DNA from: Natronomonas sp.
Lineage (GTDB): Archaea > Halobacteriota > Halobacteria > Halobacteriales > Haloarculaceae
Direction: 5' to 3'
NCBI GenBank assembly: GCA_007135435.1
Contig: SLIW01000193.1
Location: 1 to 5,291 of the forward strand
DNA: 5,291 nt
Under the pieces are notes generated by a model that was not told where the DNA came from, searched no databases, and saw only the letters and a program-made list of their open reading frames with translations. Of the stretch, positions 1-4,799 are shown piece by piece. A program made the translations under genes and the position numbers. Each line of letters opens with the position of its first letter. Position 1 is the stretch's first letter.

Positions 1-90
1 CGCACCGGGCGGTCCCAATCCTCCGCGCACCGGGCGGTCCCAATCCTCCGCGCACCGGGCGGTCCCAATCCTCCGCGCACCGGGCGGTCC
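1..90. repeat. 25-bp tandem repeat, three full copies plus 15 bp, open at left edge
   Basis: Copies begin at 1, 26 and 51 and are identical over 25 bp. A fourth begins at 76 and matches for 15 bp, to 90, before the sequence diverges. Each unit begins cgcaccgggcggtcccaatc and contains the small dyad accg-gg-cggt. The array touches the window edge, so the true copy number is unknown. Identical copies point to recent expansion or active homogenisation. It lies about 95 bp beyond the stop codon of the channel gene, and I see no open frame that uses it convincingly. Confidence 0.93.
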
Positions 91-184
91 ACTGTCTTCG
101 TGGTGTCAGTGGCAGGGTCGACCTCGTGGTGGTGCGGTCTCGATCGGATCCTGCCGGGGTCGTCCCCCTGCGAGCGGCTACGGC
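91..184. other. Short intergenic stretch downstream of the channel gene
   Basis: This stretch separates the tandem repeat from the channel stop codon. It holds a small possible hairpin, gggg-tcgt-cccc at 156-167, that might form in the 3' end of the channel mRNA. There is no T-rich tract after it on the minus strand, so I do not call it a terminator. Nothing else is recognisable. Confidence 0.4.
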
Positions 185-1444
185 TCAGGTGTCACCCCCT
201 CCCGATTCTGCGCGGTCGTCCCCGTCCCCGTCCCCTCCTTCCTCCGAACCGACGGGAGAAGCCTCTAGAACCGACGTCCCGAGCAGCCGGCCGACGATGA
301 CGGTCGGGCTGACGACCTCGTCAGCACCGACGACCTCCAGTTTGTCGACGTGGTGGGGGTCGCTCGCGGCGGCGACGATGTGCACATCCGGGTTGGCCTG
401 TCGAGCGGCGATGACCGCGAGCACGTCGCGAGCGTCGTCCTCGGTGGCGACGACCACGCCGCGGGCCGAATCGATCCGCGCGTCCTGGAGCGTCCGGGTG
501 TCCGTCGGGTCGCCCGTCAGGACGGCGACCTCGTCGTCGTCGTCGAGCGTCGTCGCGTCGGAGGTGTCCTCCGTGACGACGACGACGTCGGCGTCGGCGG
601 CGACGCGTTCGAGTATCGATTCCGTGAGTTCGCCGTAGCCGAGGACCAGGACGTGGTCCTCGAGGAATGTGAGCTCCGATGGCGTCATGTGTCCCACCGC
701 TGCCGCCATCCGCTTCTCTATCGCCGGGATCACGAGCGCCCCGATGGCGGCGGTGAAGGCACCCGTCCCGAGGAGGATCACCGACAGCGAGAACCACTTC
801 GCCTCTGCGGTCACCGGCGTGATGTCGCCGTAGCCGACGGTCGCGATGCTGACGATGACGTAGTAGACCGCGTCGCCCCAGGTCTCGATCTGGACGAACT
901 GCTCGCGCATCACGTAGGACCCCACGGTCCCGTAGCAGAGCACGGCGGCGATCGCCGACACCGAGGCGATCTGCAGCGACGACAGGTCGAGCCTCCGGTC
1001 GAACTGCGAGCGGTTACGGACCAGGAGGACGACGCTCACCAGGATCGCCGCGAACAGCGGTACGTCGGTGGTCTGGAACGTGGCCAGTGGCAGGAGCGCC
1101 GTCGCGGGCAGGGTCACGAGCGCGGCGTAGAGCGCGACGCGCTTGTGACGGTTCAACCCGTAGGTGACGATGGCGAGGAGGAACGACACGAACACGCCGG
1201 CGATCCGGACGTACCCCTCGACCGGGGGCAGGACGGCGGCGAGCGGCCCCTCAAGGTGGACCGCGTCCTGGCTCACGTTCGACAGACCGGTGACGAACGC
1301 CAGCACCGTGACCACCATGACCGCGTAGACTGCTTGCTTGCCGCTGGAGTACCGTCGCCAGTAGATGAATCTGACCCGATCCGTCCGGTAGAAGAGCGCC
1401 TCGAGCGCCGAATCCGCCCCCGTGTCTGTGGTCTCTGGCGACAC
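185..1444 (-). CDS. Six-helix potassium-channel-like protein with RCK/TrkA-N domain
   Basis: This 419-residue membrane protein is predicted to pass K+ and to be gated by a cytoplasmic nucleotide- or ligand-binding domain. About four hydrophobic segments come first (roughly residues 37-57, 78-95, 103-121, 128-143). A two-helix pore module follows: helix 155-178, pore loop with the K+ filter TVGYGD at 202-207, helix 216-240. A Rossmann-type RCK/TrkA-N domain covers about 264-385, with VLVLGYGELT at 265-274, Glu292 near the end of the second strand, and VVGADEVVSP at 371-380. The third glycine of the usual GxGxxG is Thr274. No RCK-C (TrkA-C) domain follows; the chain ends in an acidic Gly/Asp tail. 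Helix four lacks the regular arginine ladder of a voltage sensor. The start is GTG at 1444: an in-frame stop lies five codons upstream and a TATA box sits at leaderless distance. The Asp run at 301-304 is encoded by a TCG/CGA trinucleotide tract near 531-545. Family assignment is strong; ion specificity rests on the filter motif and ligand is unknown. Confidence 0.93.
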   Translation of the reverse strand: MSPETTDTGADSALEALFYRTDRVRFIYWRRYSSGKQAVYAVMVVTVLAFVTGLSNVSQDAVHLEGPLAAVLPPVEGYVRIAGVFVSFLLAIVTYGLNRHKRVALYAALVTLPATALLPLATFQTTDVPLFAAILVSVVLLVRNRSQFDRRLDLSSLQIASVSAIAAVLCYGTVGSYVMREQFVQIETWGDAVYYVIVSIATVGYGDITPVTAEAKWFSLSVILLGTGAFTAAIGALVIPAIEKRMAAAVGHMTPSELTFLEDHVLVLGYGELTESILERVAADADVVVVTEDTSDATTLDDDDEVAVLTGDPTDTRTLQDARIDSARGVVVATEDDARDVLAVIAARQANPDVHIVAAASDPHHVDKLEVVGADEVVSPTVIVGRLLGTSVLEASPVGSEEGGDGDGDDRAESGGGDT

Positions 1445-1468
1445 CGTGGTACGTCTTCACACGAGGCG

Positions 1469-1475
1469 TATATAA
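1469..1475 (-). promoter_or_regulatory. TATA box of the channel gene
   Basis: Read on the minus strand the sequence is TTATATA, an AT-only heptamer in very GC-rich surroundings. Its centre lies about 28 nt before the GTG start at 1444. Archaeal transcription begins about 25-27 nt after the TATA centre, so the transcript would start at or within a few nt of the start codon. This implies a leaderless mRNA, which is common in haloarchaea, and it supports the GTG start. Confidence 0.75.
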
Positions 1476-1579
1476 CGGCTGGTGTGGGTTGTGGCTCTCT
1501 CGGTCACCACTCGCCGTGGGCTGTCCACACCCGTGGGGATCGACGGCCGGGGCGAGATGGGTCCGGCGCCACGGCCGCG

Positions 1580-1680
1580 GGGACCACGGATTCCCCGGGA
1601 CAGCGGTACGTCAGGGTCGCGCGGGGGGCTCCGTCACGTTGGGACCGCGCGGGGGGCTCCGTCACGTCGGGACCGCGCGC
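1580..1680. repeat. 28-bp repeat and recurring GGGACC words in the divergent intergenic region
   Basis: Two adjacent 28-bp units, 1618-1645 and 1646-1673, differ at one base (t1640 against c1668). Their pattern is cgcgcggggggctccgtcac followed by gt, t or c, and gggac. The first bases of a third copy follow at 1674-1679. A decayed in-phase copy precedes them (tacgtcagggtcgcgc, from 1607). The word GGGACCGCGCGG or a variant also occurs near 1580 and 1597. The cluster sits between the divergent channel and zinc-ribbon promoters, so an operator-like role is possible, but nothing in the sequence proves one. Confidence 0.8.
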
Positions 1681-1759
1681 AACACCTCCCCTCGCGACCT
1701 CGCTGAGGACCTCGTGACCTCGTGGCTACCCGTCGTGGCCGTGCCCGCATGGGAGGGAC

Positions 1760-1765
1760 TTAGTG
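1760..1765 (+). promoter_or_regulatory. Weak TATA-like element upstream of the zinc-ribbon gene
   Basis: The hexamer TTAGTG, following gggagggac, is the only AT-leaning spot in the 100 bases before the gene. It would place transcription start near 1788-1790. That is directly at the alternative ATG 1790, or about 21 nt before the preferred ATG 1811. The match to a haloarchaeal TATA box is poor, and the call is tentative. Confidence 0.3.
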
Positions 1766-1810
1766 CTGGTAGCCGAAAGCACCATCGAGATGCTACCGTT
1801 CGGCGGGGGG

Positions 1811-2095
1811 ATGCCGCACTGCAAGCGGTGCGGGCTGGAGCTCGACGGTGACGAGGAGTCATGTCCACGGTGCCAGTTCAACCCGAAGCAGATGGCGATG
1901 AAACTGGCGACAGTGATGCTGATCGCGGCCATCGCGATGATCCCCCTGGCGTACCTCTCGCTGTTCGTTGGACCCCGTGCCGGGCCGTATCTAGTGAGGG
2001 GGAGCTACATCCTCTTCGCCCTCGCGGCGGCCGTGTTCGTGCTGGGACTCGCGGTCACCCCGTACCGATTCGGAAGCCTCTTCTCCAGGTTCTAA
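1811..2095 (+). CDS. Small zinc-ribbon protein with two transmembrane helices
   Basis: This 94-residue protein has a single treble-clef-like zinc ribbon at its N terminus: Cys4-x2-Cys7 and Cys18-x2-Cys21 (MPHCKRCG, then SCPRCQFNPK). Hydrophobic helices follow at about 31-52 and 65-83, and it ends in a short basic tail (PYRFGSLFSRF). The ribbon would face the cytoplasm if the tail does too. Small zinc-ribbon membrane proteins of this plan are common in haloarchaea and mostly have no known function, so none is proposed. In-frame starts also exist at GTG 1763 and ATG 1790. I prefer ATG 1811 because such proteins typically begin just before the first CxxC and because the preceding codons include CTA and GTA, which are unlike the gene body. 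The 1790 start fits a leaderless mRNA better. It diverges from the channel gene and lies 464 nt before the BCCT gene, so it is probably its own transcription unit. Confidence 0.8.
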   Translation: MPHCKRCGLELDGDEESCPRCQFNPKQMAMKLATVMLIAAIAMIPLAYLSLFVGPRAGPYLVRGSYILFALAAAVFVLGLAVTPYRFGSLFSRF

Positions 2096-2145
2096 CCGGG
2101 ATACCCGACGCTCGGCAAGCCGGTCGGCCGCCCCGCCACTCGAGC

Positions 2146-2216
2146 GGTTTCCTCCGGTCGGATCGTCGAGCTCGGACCCCGGAAAGTCGACCCGCGGATT
2201 CCCGACCGGAGGAACC
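2146..2216. repeat. Long inverted repeat, 11 bp perfect plus 4 bp past a one-base bulge
   Basis: The left arm cctccggtcgg (2151-2161) is the exact reverse complement of ccgaccggagg (2202-2212). After one unpaired T the pairing continues with ggtt against aacc (2213-2216). The 40-nt interval holds short palindromes of its own: cgagctcg at 2167-2174, gtcgac at 2187-2192 and ccgcgg at 2192-2197. It starts about 50 nt after the zinc-ribbon stop codon. It could be a 3' structure of that mRNA, a regulator site, or a relic. Confidence 0.7.
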
Positions 2217-2228
2217 ACAACACGTCGA

Positions 2229-2260
2229 CCGACCAACAACTCGCATTTCCGATTGGTCGG
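2229..2260. repeat. 8-bp inverted repeat
   Basis: ccgaccaa at 2229-2236 is perfectly complementary to ttggtcgg at 2253-2260, with a 16-nt spacer. It follows directly on the longer inverted repeat ending near 2216 and shares its ccgacc/ggtcgg core. It is short enough that chance is possible on its own. Confidence 0.5.
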
Positions 2261-2314
2261 GGGGCCTCGTTCGAGAACTCCCGCTTTCGGACGCACTGGC
2301 CGATGATCCGAGTC

Positions 2315-2334
2315 GACCGAACCCGGATTCGGTC
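2315..2334. repeat. 7-bp hairpin with 6-nt loop
   Basis: gaccgaa (2315-2321) pairs with ttcggtc (2328-2334) around the loop cccgga. It is the third inverted repeat in under 200 bp, again built on a gaccg core. It lies just before the AT-richer stretch proposed as the BCCT promoter. Confidence 0.5.
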
Positions 2335-2362
2335 CCAGAGGAAGTGACATATCTCAACCATC

Positions 2363-2376
2363 GGAAAAGTAAAGTG
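2363..2376 (+). promoter_or_regulatory. Candidate promoter of the BCCT gene
   Basis: The stretch ggaaaagtaaagtg is the most AT-rich run between 2096 and 2560. It has a purine-rich BRE-like part (ggaaaa) followed by a TATA-like part (gtaaag). It would start transcription near 2395-2400, giving a leader of about 160 nt. A second possibility is catatc at 2349-2354. No TATA-like sequence is found at leaderless distance from ATG 2560, so a long leader is likely even though the exact promoter is uncertain. Confidence 0.35.
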
Positions 2377-2456
2377 TCTGTAGGGAGGCCTTCTGTCGTG
2401 AGTGTGAATGGCAGCCATCACGCGGAACCGGAGGGGGCGACGCGATACACACACAG

Positions 2457-2486
2457 CGGCTGTCGTCGGCCCGCCGACGACGGCCG
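2457..2486 (+). promoter_or_regulatory. Strong hairpin in the presumed BCCT leader
   Basis: cggctgtcgtcggc (2457-2470) pairs with gccgacgacggccg (2473-2486). Thirteen of 14 positions are Watson-Crick, and t2461 opposite g2482 is a G-U wobble in RNA. The strict loop is two nt (cc); a four-nt loop with a 13-bp stem is more realistic. The hairpin ends 73 nt before the transporter start codon. No T-tract follows, so it does not resemble a haloarchaeal terminator. A role in mRNA stability, translation control or protein binding is possible. Confidence 0.65.
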
Positions 2487-2518
2487 GTGACGGAGACACC
2501 ACACAGAGGGGCTACACG

Positions 2519-2557
2519 ATGACGAATCCGACGAATCACGACAGACCGGGGGTATAG
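2519..2557 (+). other. Possible 12-codon leader ORF abutting the BCCT gene
   Basis: ATG 2519 to TAG 2557 encodes MTNPTNHDRPGV. It is preceded at 7 nt by gagggg (2506-2511), which resembles a Shine-Dalgarno site. The stop lies 2 nt before the transporter ATG, whose own ribosome site lies inside the ORF, an arrangement that would allow translational coupling. The same frame is open back to ATG 2408 (49 codons), across the 2457-2486 hairpin. A 9-nt direct repeat (gacgaatc at 2521 and 2530) gives the repeated Thr-Asn. It is too short for coding statistics and may be chance. Confidence 0.3.
2548..2553 (+). promoter_or_regulatory. Ribosome binding site of the BCCT gene
   Basis: gggggt differs by one base from ggaggt, the complement of the haloarchaeal 16S rRNA 3' end, and lies 6 nt before ATG 2560. 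It supports that start and a transcript with a leader. The spacing is in the normal range. Confidence 0.55.
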
Positions 2558-2559
2558 GC

Positions 2560-4356
2560 ATGGCACGGAGAGACTCACCGTTCGAGGAGGGACCGACCGA
2601 CGACCTGTTCAGGGCGGACAGCGACGTCGAACCGGGCGAGAGCAACGTCAACGTCGCCGGGTTCGACATCCAGCCGATCGTGTTCGGCGTCTCGGCGGGC
2701 ATCATCCTGCTGTTCATCGTCTACACGGCACTGGCACCCGAGCAGGCCGGGGAGTACTACGGGATGGTGTTCGACTGGATCAACGCGAACTTCGGCTGGT
2801 TCTACATCATCGCGGCCAATATCTTCATCGTGGCCGTGCTCTACTTCGCGTTCAGCAAGTACGGCAACATCAGGCTCGGGGGCCCGGGCGCGGACAAGGA
2901 GTTCAGCGACACCTCCTGGATCGCCATGCTGTTCAGCGCCGGCATGGGGATCGGCCTGATGTTCTGGAGCGTCGGCGAGCCCATGTGGCACATCGCCGAC
3001 CCGCTCTTCGGGGTCGAGGGGCTCGACTACGGGCACCTCGACGATACCGGCGAGTACGTGATCGGGCAACCGGAGGCCGCCGCGGAGGTCGCGACGGCGA
3101 TCACGTTCTTCCACTGGGGGTTCCACCCGTGGGCGATCTACGGCGTCGTCGGGCTGGCGCTGGCGTTCTTCGCGTTCAACCGGGGGCTCCCGCTCACGTT
3201 CCGGTCGGTCTTCTGGCCGATCCTGGGCGATCGCATCTACGGCCCGTGGGGCCACCTGGTCGACATCCTGGCGGTGTTCGCGACCGTCTTCGGCCTGGGG
3301 ACCTCCCTAGGCCTCGGGGCGCTCCAGGTGAACGCCGGGCTCTCGTTCCTCGGCGACGAGGTCTTCGGCCTCGCCGTCCCGTCCGGCGCGGTGTCGCAGA
3401 TTCTCATCATCGCCGCGATCACCGCCTTCGCCACGGTATCCGTCTACCTGGGGATCCACAAGGGCATCCGGATACTCAGTAACGTCAACGTGATCCTGAT
3501 GTTCGTGTTGATGCTGACGGTCCTGGTCGTTGGCCCAACCCTGTTCCTCCTCGGGCTCATCCCCCAGGCCATCGGCCTGTACTTCGACGAGTTCTTCACG
3601 CTCGCGCTGTACACCGAGGCGTTCGGCGGGGCCGCAGGCGCGCAGGGCTACGAGGGCTTCGGGGCGGCCTGGACGGTCTTCTACTGGGGCTGGTGGATCG
3701 CCTGGTCGCCGTTCGTCGGGATGTTCATCGCCCGCATCTCCCGTGGGCGGACGGTCCGCGAGTTCGCGCTGGGGGTGTTGATCCTCCCCGTGATCTTCTC
3801 GTTCGTCTTCATCGGCATCATGGGCGGCACCGCGCTGCACGCTCAGATCGAGGGCGCGACGATCATGGAGACCATCTTCGAGACCGGCCAGGAGGAGATC
3901 GCCATGTTCCAGATGTTCCTGGAGATCCCGCTGACGGCGATCCTCTCGGCGATCGCCGTCATCCTGGTCGTGACGTTCTTCGTCACGTCCTCCGACTCCG
4001 GGTCGCTGGTCCTGGGCCACCTGAGCTCCGGCGGTAAGCACCGAGCCCCGCGCAACCAGCGGGTCAGCTGGGCGATCATCGAGGGCGCAGTTGCCGCCGT
4101 GTTGCTGCTCGCCGGTGGGCTGGCCGCGCTGCAGACCGCCTCGATCACGGCAGGACTCCCGTTCGCCGCCGTCCTGCTGATCATGTGCTTCAGCATGTAC
4201 CGCGGACTGTCGAACGAGTACGAGATCCTCGAGTCCGACGAGTTCGCCGAACGCATCGAGGAGCTCGAACGGGACACCGACGTCGTCGTCCGGAAGACCG
4301 GCGCCGGCGTGGTCTCCCACATCGAGGACGACCGCACCGACGAACCGGGCGACTGA
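2560..4356 (+). CDS. BCCT-family compatible-solute transporter (glycine betaine/choline/carnitine type)
   Basis: This complete 598-residue inner-membrane transporter, of usual family length, probably imports glycine betaine or a related trimethylammonium solute for osmotic protection. An acidic N-terminal tail of about 38 residues precedes twelve predicted helices between about 41 and 546. The glycine motif GMGIG is at 128-132, as in Na+-coupled members such as BetP. HWGFHPWAIYG at 185-195 supplies Trp186, Trp191 and Tyr194, matching the BetP aromatic box. The BCCT signature WTVFYWGWWIAW at 371-382 supplies Trp378, Trp379 and Trp382, followed by the SRGR loop at 394-397. TSSDSG at 476-481 has Thr/Ser at the BetP Na2 ligand positions. 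Together these favour Na+ symport. The C-terminal tail (about 549-598) is highly acidic, unlike the basic osmosensing tail of BetP. ATG 2560 is the first start after an in-frame TGA at 2488 and has a ribosome site. Substrate choice among betaine, choline, carnitine or ectoine cannot be settled. It is convergent with the UspA gene, a common neighbour of haloarchaeal transporters. Confidence 0.96.
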   Translation: MARRDSPFEEGPTDDLFRADSDVEPGESNVNVAGFDIQPIVFGVSAGIILLFIVYTALAPEQAGEYYGMVFDWINANFGWFYIIAANIFIVAVLYFAFSKYGNIRLGGPGADKEFSDTSWIAMLFSAGMGIGLMFWSVGEPMWHIADPLFGVEGLDYGHLDDTGEYVIGQPEAAAEVATAITFFHWGFHPWAIYGVVGLALAFFAFNRGLPLTFRSVFWPILGDRIYGPWGHLVDILAVFATVFGLGTSLGLGALQVNAGLSFLGDEVFGLAVPSGAVSQILIIAAITAFATVSVYLGIHKGIRILSNVNVILMFVLMLTVLVVGPTLFLLGLIPQAIGLYFDEFFTLALYTEAFGGAAGAQGYEGFGAAWTVFYWGWWIAWSPFVGMFIARISRGRTVREFALGVLILPVIFSFVFIGIMGGTALHAQIEGATIMETIFETGQEEIAMFQMFLEIPLTAILSAIAVILVVTFFVTSSDSGSLVLGHLSSGGKHRAPRNQRVSWAIIEGAVAAVLLLAGGLAALQTASITAGLPFAAVLLIMCFSMYRGLSNEYEILESDEFAERIEELERDTDVVVRKTGAGVVSHIEDDRTDEPGD

Positions 4357-4405
4357 TCACCGGGCCGTCGGTTCGGCGCAGTGTGGCGTTCTTTCGGTGG
4401 TGATC
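4355..4405 (+). terminator. Possible 3' stem-loop of the BCCT mRNA
   Basis: gatcacc at 4355-4361, overlapping the stop codon, pairs perfectly with ggtgatc at 4399-4405. The 37-nt loop contains a small nested gccg/cggc pair (4364-4367 with 4374-4377). No clear T-run follows, so the terminator call is weak; it may act in mRNA stability or be chance. Confidence 0.25.
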
Positions 4406-4537
4406 GGACCCCATCCGACGAGACGAGCGTCTCCGAGACGGCCCCTCGTTCGAAGGTCACCTCGCTCCCGAGTGTGGTCGGAGAGGGCTAGTATTCCGAG
4501 AACGAACCCCATGTCGCCCGCGTTCGACCCCAATTGT

Positions 4538-4561
4538 CGATTAGATCGTCGATCTAAATCG
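4538..4561. promoter_or_regulatory. AT-rich palindrome, operator-like
   Basis: ttagatcg (4541-4548) and cgatctaa (4550-4557) form a perfect 8-bp dyad around a single t at 4549. Allowing one bulged base, cgattagatcg (4538-4548) pairs with cgatctaaatcg (4550-4561). Such a tight AT-rich dyad in GC-rich DNA resembles the binding site of a dimeric regulator. It has no gene start nearby, only two convergent gene ends, which makes an operator role hard to place. Confidence 0.6.
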
Positions 4562-4566
4562 TCGAC

Positions 4567-4592
4567 CGTCCGTCCTGGTCGTCCGTCCTGGT
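4567..4592. repeat. 13-bp direct repeat, two copies
   Basis: cgtccgtcctggt occurs twice in tandem, at 4567-4579 and 4580-4592, and the next three bases (cgt) begin a third copy. It starts six bases after the palindrome ending at 4561. Confidence 0.8.
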
Positions 4593-4736
4593 CGTTCTCC
4601 TCGACTGACTATCTGTGCCGTGTTACCCCCTGGACAGTGCCGCTCACAGTCCGTCGAGGGACGACCCCCAAGGTGTGTCCACACGCCGCCCGACTAGGCG
4701 CCCGCTCTCAGGCGCTCTCGGACACGGAACGGAGCC

Positions 4737-4778
4737 TACCGTACCGTACCGTACGTGCCGCAGTGTACCGTACCGTAC
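4737..4778. repeat. TACCG pentamer repeats in two 14-bp blocks
   Basis: The pentamer taccg is repeated three times at 4737-4751 and twice at 4766-4775. As a result gtaccgtaccgtac occurs exactly twice, at 4741-4754 and 4765-4778, separated by 10 bp. Each block carries three GTAC sites at 5-bp spacing. The second block ends 22 nt beyond the stop codon of the convergent stress-protein gene. Confidence 0.85.
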
Positions 4779-4799
4779 AGACCGGCCCGAACCGCTTCC

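Larger units (their letters stand above)
4357..4799. other. Convergent intergenic region without a convincing gene
   Basis: This 443-nt gap lies between the 3' ends of the transporter and stress-protein genes. Frames through it give Arg/Ser/Pro-rich products unlike the acidic proteins nearby, so I call no gene. It holds an AT-rich palindrome near 4549, a 13-bp direct repeat at 4567-4592 and GTACC repeats at 4737-4778. It is unusually long for a convergent haloarchaeal gap, and a small RNA gene cannot be excluded. Confidence 0.6.

Noticed and set aside
1..90. CRISPR array
   Set aside because: The 25-bp units are directly adjacent with no spacers between them, so this is a simple tandem repeat.
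350..1717. 455-codon open frame on the plus strand, antisense to the channel gene
   Set aside because: It is a product of GC-rich codon bias opposite a real gene. The translation is Arg/His/Asp-rich without recognisable domains or membrane segments, while the opposite strand has a complete channel with diagnostic motifs.
2146..2216. Terminal inverted repeats of an insertion element
   Set aside because: The interval is only 40 nt, there is no transposase frame, and no flanking target-site duplication was seen.
1861..2490. 209-codon plus-strand frame continuing from the zinc-ribbon gene to the BCCT leader
   Set aside because: Its first part is an out-of-frame shadow of the zinc-ribbon gene. 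The later part, about 2220-2400, lacks the strong G/C third-position bias of the real genes here and crosses several inverted repeats. A decayed gene cannot be wholly excluded.
2092..2502. 136-codon minus-strand frame across the gap before the BCCT gene
   Set aside because: The product is basic and rich in Arg, Cys and Trp, unlike haloarchaeal proteins, with no recognisable domain and no promoter.
3307..4320. 337-codon open frame on the minus strand within the BCCT gene
   Set aside because: It is an antisense shadow. The plus strand carries the full BCCT signature motifs, and the antisense product has no domain and repeated Asp/Glu/Arg/Gln runs.
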